A stretch of DNA of 64,000 nt from Timema cristinae (lineage: Eukaryota > Arthropoda > Insecta > Phasmatodea > Timematidae). Positions within the stretch are counted from its first letter, which is position 1; every line of letters starts with the position of its first letter. The DNA lies in NCBI GenBank assembly GCA_039000515.1, contig JBCFYV010011164.1, positions 32,975,021 to 33,039,020 of the forward strand. The letters run 5' to 3'. Below are positions 11,850 to 22,373 of the stretch, one piece after another. The position numbers were made by a program, and so were the translations under genes. Under the pieces are notes generated by a model. It did no database searches and was not told where the DNA came from. It saw only the letters and a list, made by a program, of their open reading frames with translations.

Positions 11850-11933
11850 GATGGTGACGGCAAAGTTCACGTGCACGCGCATCGGGGAGTGCGGAAAGGG
11901 CTGCTATTTGACCTCGCACTGCAATACTGTAAG
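11850..11933 (+). CDS. Candidate host exon (84 nt), unassigned
   Basis: A GC-richer island in AT-rich DNA ends in a consensus splice donor, aag|gtgagt (exon end 11933). It is preceded by an acceptor-like tttacgtag with a weak pyrimidine tract. Two frames are open. One starts at the ATG at 11851 and is cysteine-rich, with FTCTRIGECGKGCYLTSHC. The other is exactly 28 codons in phase 0, beginning DGDGKVHVHAH. I cannot tell which is used, or whether the exon is real. No partner exon with a matching phase was identified nearby. It could also be chance or part of an unknown repeat. I do not recognise the protein. Confidence 0.35.
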
Positions 11934-11939
11934 GTGAGT

Positions 11940-12750
11940 TACTGTGACGTAACACATATTTACGTGCTAACTACCAGCGACTTGCGACCGGTGGTTTAAA
12001 GAACCTTAACTAAAGTTTGGTAGATACGACACCACTTCTTGTAAAAGTACTTGCAGCCTTAAGATGGCCTTGTGGGAACACAAAAGATTATACAAGATCT
12101 GCTTTGAGGGAATAGAACGTGGCCCGTATCAGCCATATGTACTGTACAAATTTGATTTGTAAATACAGATAACCTTGTCTGCTAGAGAGAAAATTTTAAA
12201 ACATACGGAGTAGTTATTTACTAAACAATTACGTATATATAATAAGTGTGTATATTATTTTATATATAGATATATATTATATAATACATAAAATTATATA
12301 TATATATATAATAGTAATATAAATATTTGGACAAATTTGTATTATCTGTAATTATTCACAGTCTATACTCAAGATGTTGTATGTAATCATATATGCAGTG
12401 TGAACAATCTTGAAATAAAATTTGTAGTGCAATCGACGTGATCAAAGTATTGTACAATTTCTTACACAAATTATTGTACAAGAAGTTGTGTCATGTGCAC
12501 CTAGCTTTGAATCAGTGGTAGTCAACCTTTATTTGTTCGCGTAAGTCCAAATATAATTTATCCTCAACTTTGTACCTCAAGATCCTTGGTACATACAGTA
12601 AGTTATGTAATATATTCTATCACCTTCATTTAAGATTAAGGCTGAGAGAGAATAAAAATGGTGTTGCCAACTAGCATGACCTTGATGACCCTACGTCCAC
12701 GTCTTTTGTCCTACGTCCAAAATCCACCCCTGACCATTTTTTTTTCTCTC
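11940..12750. other. AT-rich spacer
   Basis: Contains a (TA)-rich stretch at about 12230-12320 and no supportable gene. An acceptor-like cttgcag lies near 12055, but the sequence after it stays open for only a short distance. Confidence 0.35.
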
Positions 12751-12751
12751 A

Positions 12752-12966
12752 CAGCGTCTTACTACCTGTTCAAGTTATACGTATATATATTTAATTACTC
12801 TAATGGGGTTAGTATGAGGAAGAAAACATTTAAGGGGTTTCTACCCTCATTTCTTGAAAGGAGAGAGGAAACGATTTAGGGACCAAACTGGGATTCGAAT
12901 TCTGATCTCCATGTAATAAACAAGATAGTCTAACACCAGAGTGACATCTTAGACATTTAGTCCATT
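12752..12966 (-). mobile_element. SINE family 1 copy, diverged
   Basis: The left end carries agcgtcttactacctgttca, the complement of the conserved tail. The right part carries ctgggattcgaattctgatc, the complement of the B box, followed by agtctaacaccagagtgac from the tRNA-like head. The middle has gagagaggaaacgattta. Confidence 0.8.
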
Positions 12967-13152
12967 TTTCAGTGTCGATCATGAAATAATATGAATATAT
13001 TTATTAAATTTTACGTAGTAACCATAAGATGTTTCACAAACCCCGGATTAGACCTTGCGACAATGGAATTGGGTAGTTACAGACGTAAAATAGTAAGCTA
13101 ATATATTATACAAAGGAAACAATAAATACTTTCATATGGAATTGACCCGCAA

Positions 13153-13714
13153 ACGTAATGATTGTTTTTTACATAAATATTCATTTTTGGAGTTGTTTTT
13201 GAAAAAATCATAATAGATGAACATTAATTTGTTTGTATTTATAAAGTTAGAGTGGCCTTAAGAATGTGTGTTTTAATTATTATTAGCACCGCGTCTTACT
13301 ACCCATTCGGGTTGTACGCACTTACGCTAATGTGTAATGGTAGGGTGATTGTGAGATGAAATGAAGGACCTACAGTTTAACGTGGAATCCGAACCACGGT
13401 GGAGGCCTGGCATTCCCCACATTCACAATATGTCTTGTCAGAGGTGAAGGAAGGGTTTGGAAATCAGATAAATCTGTGCCGGGATGTGTTTTAATAAGTT
13501 TGTAAAAAAAATGGTGTTTTAATTGTAAAAAAAAAATTAAGTTAGGTTAGTTAAGTTATTTTTCATATATTTTTTTATGTGTTTGATTATTTAAAATAAA
13601 ATAAAAATATCAAGTTGTCTGACTTTATAAATACAAACAAATTAAGTTCCTCAGTTATGTATTTTTTTAAACAACTCCAAAAATGAATATTTACGTTAAA
13701 AACAATCATTACGT
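13153..13714. mobile_element. Element with ~95-bp inverted terminal repeats
   Basis: The left arm (13153-13250) and the right arm (about 13620-13714) are inverted copies at roughly 85-90% identity by eye. Examples are attcatttttggagttgttt against aaacaactccaaaaatgaat, and aatttgtttgtatttataaa against its complement. The interior holds a later SINE2 insertion. Without that SINE and one target copy the element would be about 340 bp, a size typical of a foldback MITE. I see no transposase remnant and no clear target duplication, so the superfamily is unknown. Confidence 0.75.
13278..13484 (-). mobile_element. SINE family 2 copy, 5'-truncated, with target duplication
   Basis: On the minus strand it matches the 36.7-kb family 2 copy from just after the B box to the tail: the complement of tcccggca, then the ggaatgccaggcctccacc segment, then cccgaatgggtagtaagacg and (TAA)n. 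The tRNA-like promoter is missing, as expected for incomplete reverse transcription. The 11-bp repeat tgtgttttaat flanks it (13267-13277 and 13485-13495). Confidence 0.92.
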
Positions 13715-13729
13715 TTTTACACTGGCACC

Positions 13730-14340
13730 CAGTGGTCTTTGCTCCCAGTCTTACCAGCGCCCAGTTGGCCGGGTCGGGCCAGGTCCATTTATACGTTCAG
13801 TTAGATTTGTGTAAACTTTTATTTGCTTCTGTAGTTTCCAGTTTCTTCTCGTAAAAGGTTGCTTCTCAGTGGGGGCGAATTTTTACTATATTTCAAGTTC
13901 GCTCAAGGCAAGTAGATGAAGAAGAGTTACTTTATCAGTTATCAGTTCGTGTTGTATAAAGTAGAAGCTAAGACATGAAATCTAAGAAAAGTCGAAGGTG
14001 GTCCAACTCTTGTCTGCCTATAAGAGAAGAATTTTCACATACTAACTTTATTAGAGAATTACGGGATGATCCAAATTATTTTTGGACGAAGAAGACTATT
14101 TACATCCATTGTGTGTTATTTACACTGTCTGCGCATGCGCCTGGTTTGTGAAAACCAACAAAATCCGTTTTCACGGTCAGTATTTGCGCCAACCTCAAAA
14201 AGAAAATCAAACATACACAGATTTAGCTCAAACCGTATTTTTTGTTTTGCGCAAACTACAAACTATCATTTTAACGACACGAAATTTTGCCCAAACCACT
14301 AGTTTCTCGCAAAATAATTGAGCAGCATGCACATCCTGAT
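13730..14340. other. Unassigned GC-richer stretch with weak coding traces
   Basis: A short frame from the ATG near 13975 reads MKSKKSRRWS...FIRELRDDPNYFW before breaking. It faintly resembles N-terminal regions of PIF/Harbinger-type transposases, but the match is too short to claim. A palindrome tgcgcatgcgcc (14130-14141) fits the NRF-1/EWG-type consensus. Two other frames (14066-14321) have no motif. The nature is open: promoter, dead transposon or neither. Confidence 0.2.
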
Positions 14341-14344
14341 TTTG

Positions 14345-14448
14345 GTAGAAAGCCCCTTCTGTAAGGTTTTTTATCCTACTAAAATAATACTGTACAGTAG
14401 GAGTCTGGTGATAAATGAAGGCCTTCCAGAAAGGGCTTCTTACCTAGA
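14345..14448. mobile_element. ~104-bp hairpin element
   Basis: The inverted arms tagaaagccccttctgtaag (about 14346) and cttccagaaagggcttctta (about 14427-14447) flank a centre with the perfect 12-bp palindrome tactgtacagta (about 14388). The structure could fold almost end to end. It is a candidate tiny MITE; no target duplication was recognised. Confidence 0.5.
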
Positions 14449-14691
14449 TTATTGTATTTTTAATGTCCCAGCTCTCTAGGTCTATTTGTTTGAATCACCT
14501 AGTCTAGGGCGTTAGGCTAGAAATATAAATAAACGGTATGGGTGTACTTCTGCAGATATCCATAATTAATTATAAGGAGCTTACGATTTTTACTTTGATT
14601 GATTTTGGATCTAGCTTCACTGGAGAACACGTTGTTTAAGACGTCAGGCTTTCAATATGTGTAAAAGTACATAATAAGGTTAGCCTAGATA

Positions 14692-14891
14692 CAGTAGCCC
14701 CTTGGCTTCTTTGGTGCTGACTGACAGATCACAGCTGACTTCTGACAGTCAAAAGTGACAGCTGCTAAACACATGTTTTGCAGATCATCTGGTTCGGCTT
14801 AGGGATACGTAATTTGGTCTGGAAACTTTTTAAAGCTGTCAACTGTCAGTTGTGAGCTGTCAGTCAGTACCAAAGAAGTCATGGGCTACTG
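14692..14891. mobile_element. 200-bp MITE of Tc1/mariner type
   Basis: The ends are inverted repeats of about 47 bp: the left starts cagtagccccttggcttctt, and the complement of the right starts cagtagcccatgacttcttt. TA lies directly outside each end (14690-14691 and 14892-14893), the Tc1/mariner target duplication. Inner parts carry repeated ctgacagt/actgtcag motifs. There is no transposase, so it would depend on enzyme supplied elsewhere. Confidence 0.88.
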
Positions 14892-14893
14892 TA

Positions 14894-16530
14894 CATAGGC
14901 CCATACCAAGTTTAGCTACCCGAAATTATGTTAACGCCTAATTCATCAGACTTTCAATACATTTCAATTTAAAAAGTAGTATGTCTAAAATGCAATATAA
15001 ATAATTCCTCAATCACATATGTCTTAGTATAATTTCATTTATTTTAAAGGTATAGGCCCTAATGTTCACTATAGGACATCAAGGTTGCCGTGATTTTAAA
15101 TAACACCTTCACTATACACGCTATGATATTTCATCAAATACAAATGCAAAGCTTTGGCTCTCTACGATTATTGATTTGGTTGATTAGGTTTGAGGTGTTT
15201 GGTTCACCACATATAGAAAATTAACAGCAAATACCTCAGAAATAAACACACGTTAGGATATCCTTAGGTACCTAGGTCTATGTTAAATTTAAGGTTATTT
15301 TTCTTGGATTTATAGATACCCGTGACAATGTTCTTTAAGTCTAATGTGCAAGGGTAAGTTACCAAACGCTTAATAAAATGTAAAAGTACTATACAATACG
15401 ACTGAAATATACACCCTCAAGTTTCTATAAATACGTATGTCAGCTTTTCATGTTAATTAGTTATAGTGTTCTAGCGAGCACCTACTCACCCACAAACCAA
15501 CAATCCCACAATCCCACAACCCACAATCTATTTTGTTACATGATAATGTAGGAACTCACCCAAAAGCTTAATTTAAACATAGGTTTTCTGTTTGTATGTC
15601 TAATAAAAAATACTGACACCAATAAAAGAGTTAAAGAACGTTATCGTAAATCATACAAATAGTTTTATACATATTTGAATGTTTTAATTAGATTAAAAAG
15701 GTTTTTACGTTATAATTATAAATAAAAGTTTTTTAATCGTGAACATTTTCAACCACTAGTTTATGATGAGTCTTCAGATTTTACGTGAACACAAAACAAA
15801 AATGTTTTTTTTTTAGAATCGTGTTCATCCGCATTTCGGTCTCTCTGTTCCTTGGGATGGGGCCGAAACGGTTTGATGTTAACTAATTTGTTCAAATTTG
15901 ATCTTTGGATGTTATATACCATAGCTCAAGCACTTTTGATGTGAATACGTCTTTAAATTTGCTACCATACGGGGGAAAATCCAAAAAACCTAATGATAAC
16001 AAAATCGGGGATACAGTTTGGCGTTGTAGTTTCGAATCTATCCTCTACATCCAAAATTAAATTATACCACTGGATAGCTAAATGATCAAAGAATGCATTA
16101 CGATACGCGAGAACAGTGATGCATCGCGCTCGGTGAAGAGGGAAGCGCCGCTATTTTGAGGTTATTTTGCTGCGTATCGAGATTTGCAATTAGTATAACT
16201 TTGGACTCGGAGAAGCTACGATGTTCGTTTAAGTTTTAATCATCAGCTGTCGTCAAAATCTATCGATTGTAATAAAACGTTAGTTTAAAGTAGTGACAGT
16301 GAATATAATAAGGTGTTAGAATGAACATATTTTATAAAAAAAATATAACCCGTTACATAAACGTATTCACGTACAACACACGGCCGTGTCCATAACACAA
16401 CCACACCCCACTTTTTTTTATTATCATTTGATTCTTACACTTAAATTAAAGGTACGGTAGCCTAGTGATGAGTTATGTTTAAAAATTGGAAATTTCTCGA
16501 AAATTTCTTTAATCATTTTATATTATAATA
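14894..16530. other. AT-rich DNA, no gene seen
   Basis: No supported genes. A short C-rich run of ccacaa units lies at about 15490-15530. A GC-richer patch around 16.09-16.20 kb has several CpGs but no open frame of note. Confidence 0.35.
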
Positions 16531-16531
16531 T

Positions 16532-16786
16532 AATAATAATATTTAGCACCGCGTCTTACTACCCGTTCGGGTTATACGCTTTAAGTACTAATTACACTAA
16601 TGGATTAGTAATTGGGAAGGTTGAATTAGAGGAAGTGAACCCGCATTTGCGTGGAGGGAGAGTAGAAAACCATTTAGTAAAAACCACCCCCAGTTCACCC
16701 GACCGAGATTCGAACCTCGATCTCCCCGTCCTCAGCAGTCGAGCTCAACACGACAAGCGCGTTAGCAACTACGCCACCGAAGCGGG
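16532..16786 (-). mobile_element. SINE family 1 copy, near complete (reference copy)
   Basis: This is the best-preserved minus-strand copy. From the left: a (TAA)-type tail complement, tagcaccgcgtcttactacc, then cgttcgggttatacgc, the middle cccgcatttgcgtggaggga, the B-box complement gagattcgaacctcgatctc, and the head complement ending cgccaccgaagcggg. A family 1 element is about 255 bp: a tRNA-like RNA polymerase III promoter, a unique body and a shared tail with (TAA)n. Confidence 0.92.
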
Positions 16787-16789
16787 TCT

Positions 16790-18247
16790 TTTTTTTATAT
16801 ATAAATAGATATTTTTGACAAGATGAATAATAATGTGTATATGTTTTCCTGATGTTGCTGATTTTTTAACAATTGAAATTATTTTAAAATGACTCAATGA
16901 CTTTGTTCAAAGTGTATTACTATGGAGTGTCATACATTAAAAATATCACTATTTACTCGTTTATTAAAGATAAATTGATTTAAGGGTAGTTTACACATGA
17001 CAAATTTTAGACATTTCTAAACTTTTTGAAATTGTCTTTTAGATTTATCTCAAAATGTTAACCTGTTGTTTTACACCTAAATAATATTATATATAGAATT
17101 TTTTAGTCAAATAATTCAAGGGTACATCACTGGAGATTGAATTTTGAAAATTTTTCAAATACTTTAGATTATGATAAAAATGAAAATTTAATTTAAAATT
17201 CAGACAAATAATTCAAGAGGGATGTTTACTAAAAATGTTAAAATTAGAAAGATTATGATGAAAAGAGAAAAATAAGGCTAAAAAATGTATAATAAGTAAA
17301 TCTGAATGTTCGTAATTAACTTCAAAGTTTTAATAGACGAAACTAATGCAACAATACTAGCAACAATGCTACGGACAATTCATTGCAATTGACCACCTTT
17401 AGAGTGATAGCGTACAGCACATTCACACATACAAAGCAATGGACAACTGCACCAGAAAACTTTTGTTGGACATAAAGATGAAGTTCAATTGATTAAAAAT
17501 TGTGTATATGAAGCTATATGTTTTCCCTTTAAGTAAGTACAATTTCTTTTTATCAAGCTTTCAAAATAAATCCAAGGATTTGAACAATTTTATGGACACA
17601 CATTGGAAAAATGGTACTGATACCAGAGAAACTACTCTGAAGTGAATTGTAAGGGGTATGGAATCGCAACGCAGGCTCATAATAACTTATTTTTCTCTTT
17701 AAAATGCATAAATTTGTTAAAAAATGTAAAAAAAAATAATGGTTTCATCGGTGGCAGTTTGTGGTATGCATGTGCGTATGCTTTGTAATAATATTATGGG
17801 ACGCTTTCTTTTTTGTGTGGTTAGATAAGGCAGACAGAAATATAATTGAGTGTCTATTGTTTTTTTATGTTGAAAATTCTTATATAATTACAGAGAAAAC
17901 AAAGGAATATACTTACATGTCACGTTTGACATCGTGTTAGGTGCCAGATCTTTTGGCATTTTTAAAACATTGTTTACCTTATTTTTAGGAATGTATATTA
18001 TGCCTCTTTATACAAGAAATTACTTTGAGTGACACAAATAAGAGCGAAAAGTAAAGTTCCTAATTTATAATATAAATAATATAAAATATTAACAAAATAA
18101 TAGTTTGAATATAAAAGGTATATTAAATATAAACTGTATTTACTCTAAGTAATTACAAACTATTTTATCTATTCAAATATTCCATGTAACAAAACAATAA
18201 TTAAATAAAGCTATTAGAAATATTTAATATAATATAGCAAGTAAAAA
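16790..18247. other. AT-rich DNA, no gene seen
   Basis: Contains only short frames and A/T runs. I see no tRNA-like boxes, transposon ends or coding islands. Confidence 0.4.
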
Positions 18248-18256
18248 AGTTTGGAG

Positions 18257-18522
18257 ATAATAATAATAATTATTATTATTATTACCGCGTCTTACTACCC
18301 ATTCGGCTTATAAGCTTAAGTACTAATTATTTTAATGGGTTACGAATTGGGAAAGTTGAATGTAGAGGAAGTTGACCCACATTTGCGTGGAGGGAGAGTG
18401 TAAAACAATTTAAGATAAACCACCCCTGTTCAACCGAGAGAGATTTGAACCTTGATCTCACGGTCCTCGATAGTCTAACTCAGCACGAAACTTGCGCGTT
18501 AGCTAATTATGCCACCAATGTG
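18257..18522 (-). mobile_element. SINE family 1 copy with target duplication
   Basis: It has a full tail (taccgcgtcttactaccc preceded by mixed TAA/TTA repeats), the middle cccacatttgcgtggaggga, and a degraded B box (gagatttgaaccttgatctc). It is flanked by the 9-bp direct repeat agtttggag (18248-18256 and 18523-18531). Confidence 0.9.
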
Positions 18523-18721
18523 AGTTTGGAGGTTATAAAAGATGATTAACGCTGTAATTAATCTTTCTTTCACTCAACGTGAGGTTTTAAAGTAATTTAT
18601 ATTTTTGTATTCCCATATTGTTAAAGATTTTCCAATGCTAAAAGGGCCGTATTGATTTAAATATTTCTATCCTACTGTAGGTGTGGATAAATTCTAGTTA
18701 AAGGGCTATTTTTTTATTTTT

Positions 18722-18968
18722 ATTTTAGCACGGCGTCTTACTACCTGTTCAGCTTATTCGAATGTGTACAAATTACGCTAGTGAGTTTGGGATTAGAAAA
18801 GTTGAAATAAGAGGAAGTGTATCCAAATTTGCATTGAGTGAAAATGGAAAACCATTTTGGAAAAACCACCATCAGTACACCTGAATGGGATTCGAGCCCT
18901 GATCTCTCTGTCTTCGGCATTCTAGTCAACACAAGAGTGACGCTTTAGACCATGCAGCCACCGACGAT
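18722..18968 (-). mobile_element. SINE family 1 copy
   Basis: The tail complement is tagcacggcgtcttactacc, the B-box complement is gggattcgagccctgatctc, and the head complement ends ccatgcagccaccga. It lies about 200 bp from the previous copy in the same orientation. No clean target duplication was found. Confidence 0.88.
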
Positions 18969-19184
18969 GTTAGAAGGCTATTAATCCTCTATTGTAAAAT
19001 TAACGTTTATTAATATCACATTACACAAATTTACAGTTACACATATTTTAGAAAGGCAACTAACAATTAGGTTTAAATATATTTGGATATACTTTATATT
19101 AATGGTGAATTATAAAATAATCCATACATAAAAAAATAACTTGAAAATTTGTTTGTATTCAGGTTACTCTAATTTTTGTGAATT

Positions 19185-19560
19185 TTCTATTTTTTTCTAG
19201 GTAGTATAAACAATAAAAATACCAAATAGTTCATTTTTTAAATTTCTATCTGTATTTCTGTTTGTTCTCTCTTTCTGTTTGTCTGTTGTTGGTAAATTTA
19301 TAGAGTACTCATCAGATCGAGACAGGGCTTATTCTGTCGTATGCCTTAGCTATATGGGGACAGTGTAAGCTATGTAGCATCCCGATATCTCATCAGTGAG
19401 CGAAGCAGTGTCGACAAAAAGTTGGTTTAGACTTGTGGGTGTAGAACAATGTTTATGGTTTTGCGTGTAAATTAGGTTTACTTATTTTTGTTACGTCCAT
19501 CAGTTATATAAAGATGTTGGTTTGCGTGTTTGTATGTTCACGATTAGCTCGATAACAGCA
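19185..19560 (+). repeat. Dispersed repeat B, copy 1
   Basis: Shares tttctaggtagtataaaca, a ctgtttgtt-rich stretch, and catcagtgagcgaagcagtg with 20466-20665. It then has atggttttgcgtgtaaatta, whose complement recurs near 41.87 kb. It continues into a gtttgtatgttcacgattag-type segment of the kind often found in insect repeats. No protein is encoded. Confidence 0.55.
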
Positions 19561-20465
19561 AAACCAATTTAGATACGATTTTCCCTCAAGTGTTCCTTAT
19601 ACTCTCAAAAGGAACATAGGCCATACTTTTGCATGTTTAAGCCAATAATTTCATGCGTTCTCAAATATTTTGTTTTAAATCAGGTGATCAATTATGTATT
19701 TTCCCATTGCATGTAGAATTCATTCGTTTTCTATTAAATTTGATCATCAAATCAACTAAGAAACCAAATAATGATTAAAGAATAATCTTAAATAAATCTT
19801 AAATAAAAACCAAATTTATATTTTGTTTAAGTTTGTTGGTATTCATAATATTTGGTAAAAATATAGTGTTCTTTGAAAAGTTAAAAATAAACATAAGTAA
19901 CGCTATACACAATCATGGTTTAGCTATTAGTTTCGTGATCTTCACATTATAAACTAAAAAGGGTTTTTTATTTGGCAATTATTAACTGCACAGGTAACGT
20001 ATCATAACATAATTTCATTTTATCTTATCTTATCTTTATTTTATTCACGTATAGCGCTTATTTAATTTAAAACATCGCATTGCACAGTTCATAATTTAAA
20101 TACGATTAATAACTAAATGTAGTGACTAAATACTATGTATGTAGTGCAAAGCCTACAGTGCACAAAGCATATTAAAATACGATTCATAGTAAAATTTAGT
20201 GACTAAAATCTTATTTAATCGATTGTATTTAATCCATAGAAATTGACCTAACATATTGTTTCTACTATATAAAACCCTTAGAACACTTTACTTATGGGCT
20301 ATCTCGTAAAATCATCTTTATTAAAATATACATTTTGAAACATAAATAAAACTAACCTAATTAAAGTGTTTACTATATTATTAAATCAAATCTTATATTT
20401 AATTGGTTATGATTTTATTATTTTCGATACATATAATAAAACTTATAGGATGGTCTGTACTTTCG
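19561..20465. other. AT-rich DNA, no gene seen
   Basis: Nothing recognisable beyond simple A/T-rich sequence. Confidence 0.4.
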
Positions 20466-20665
20466 AATTTTTGTTGAGTCTAAATTGTTTCTAGGTGGTA
20501 TAAGCGATAAGAAGATCAAATCATCTATTTAAAAAATATACTTGTTTGTTTGTTTGTGTGTTGACAGCAAGCTGAAAGATTGTTTCTGTTACAATCTCCA
20601 TTTTCACAGGATAAAGGTAAACTATCACATCAGTGAGCTAAACAGTGACGAAAACACCAGGAATA
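20466..20665 (+). repeat. Dispersed repeat B, copy 2
   Basis: Matches copy 1 at tttctaggtggtataagcga, the gtttgtttgtttgtg run and cacatcagtgagctaaacag. The interval between matched blocks differs in length, so the copies are diverged. Confidence 0.5.
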
Positions 20666-20747
20666 AGTAATAAAAATACTTTGCAGATTCTTGGTGCGGG
20701 TATAAAGGTGGTCACTTAATTCGAGCATTGGCAAGCAAGAAAGACTT

Positions 20748-20770
20748 GGGGGGGGGGGGGGGAGGGGGGG
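20748..20770 (+). repeat. Poly-G tract
   Basis: Fifteen G, one A, then seven G. It is flanked by ctt and tccaag, which gives a short local inverted context. It is a strong homopolymer and G-quadruplex candidate, and a place where the assembled length may be unreliable. Confidence 0.9.
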
Positions 20771-20895
20771 TCCAAGTTCTTATTTCTTCGGGCATCTTCG
20801 TACTCGCATAAAGGACTGACCTCAAGTAGGTTCCATGATTTTCTAGTTCTTAAGGTGGGGATTTATGGGACGCGAAATAATACAAGTGTTTTTGA

Positions 20896-21193
20896 TGTTT
20901 CTTAGGCAAAACTTTTTTTGGTCAAATAAATCAAATATTGCTTCAGTACAAACATAGAGTTTAATTTTCTTCCCATAGTGACCTCAACAGTTTTGGAATA
21001 TCCGTAAAGAGTGTCTTGGAAATTAATGACAGCTTTGTGTCTTCATTAAAAAAGTTTTTCATCTAATGTTGTTACGATCATAACAGATATTCAACAACTG
21101 TTGATATTACCATGTGAAGAGAATTAAACTTTATGTTTGTACTGAATCAATCTTTTATTTTAATTGACCAAAAAATTGTTTTGCTATACAAAC
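20896..21193. mobile_element. Foldback element with ~110-bp inverted arms
   Basis: The left arm (about 20896-21010) and right arm (about 21075-21193) are inverted copies. Examples are ttcagtacaaacatagagtt against the complement of actttatgtttgtactgaat, and the outer segment ggcaaaactttttttggtca against ttgaccaaaaaattgttttg. The loop is about 65 bp. It encodes nothing and resembles a foldback MITE. No target duplication was resolved; similarity may extend some 30 bp further out on both sides. Confidence 0.75.
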
Positions 21194-21339
21194 TGAACAA
21201 AATTCATTTACCTTTTCTCGCGTTTATTACATCTCTACTTTAAAGCTGTGTTGAATAGTTTGCACTGCAAATAATATCCTTGCTTCCAGTTTTATAAACA
21301 TCCAAAGTCACAATTTTGTTTGGTGGGCTAGGGTTCTTA

Positions 21340-21640
21340 CTAGAAACTGCTTATTTCAATGTATTCTTTGTCTTATTCAACAAATTTAAAACTGTTTATT
21401 TTGGAGTTAATTGCAACAATACCACCACGTAAGAGAGTCACTGTTCGTGCTTGTATTTACACCTTAAATTTAGGTAATTTTCAGTTATCCTATAGTTTTG
21501 TGTGTAAATAAGGTTTTTTAGTTATGTTTATTAGATAGTAGATTTAAAATATTTCTTTTGGTATTTATTGCAATAATGCTTCCACATAAGAGAGCCAATA
21601 TTAATTCAAGAACTGCACAAATTATAACTATTTATTTTGG
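21340..21640 (+). repeat. Dispersed repeat B, further segment(s)
   Basis: Two partial copies of a block with ttattttggagttaattgca, ataccaccacgtaagagag, and tagttttgtgtgtaaataag, the second starting near 21548 (ttttggtatttattgcaata). The complement of the same block occurs at about 41.77-41.95 kb and near 42.93 kb. Confidence 0.55.
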
Positions 21641-21699
21641 TGTTATTTGAAACAAGTACTTTATTTAAGCGAATCAATGTTGTTATAAGGAAGGACTGG

Positions 21700-22364
21700 A
21701 AAAATTTGTACTATTTATTTTGGTCTCTTACTACAGATAGTCGTTTATGTTTGGCGTTGTTGACATATAAAACTTTTCCCTGTCCTTAAACTCTTCAGCA
21801 ATGGCACTTTTGGTAGTTTAGATGATTTGATGAAAATAAAGTTAGTTTATACGAGATAAATGTGACCAAATCCGTGGTAAACCTCTAGTACAATATAAAT
21901 TACAATAATCTTAGATAGGGAATGGTTTAAAAGTTGGCTGCAATATATCACACCAACATTTAATGAAAATTCCTTATTGGTTATTTAAAGTTCCATAGAA
22001 TAATCTCTAACTCGACTTTCAAACTAAATATTTACTCGTCAAAAACTGTAAGCTTTCATAAGCTTTTGATCTCTCGAAGGTTAACTTTAAGAAAAACTTA
22101 TATTTTATCCGCTACACGACGATGAGAGAGATTCAATGACCTCTATCCCAGATCCTTACTTACTCTAAACATTTTGTGGAAAGTTTCCTCATATTTAATT
22201 TAATTAGCAGGATTAGATATATAGATTAACATGAAACTACAAAGCTATAAATAAAAAGGAATAATAATAATTTGTGTATGACATTTTATGATTGCCCTTA
22301 AAAGGACACATTTGAAAAGGTATTCCATCTTTTTATTTAATGGTTATTGGTGATTTAATATTAT
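21700..22364. other. AT-rich DNA, no gene seen
   Basis: No feature supportable on either strand. Confidence 0.4.
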
Positions 22365-22373
22365 ACTTATTCA

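Noticed and set aside
13960..14120. Weak PIF/Harbinger-like peptide (FIRELRDDPNYFW)
   Set aside because: Only about 35 codons before the frame breaks; no DDE motifs or terminal repeats were found.
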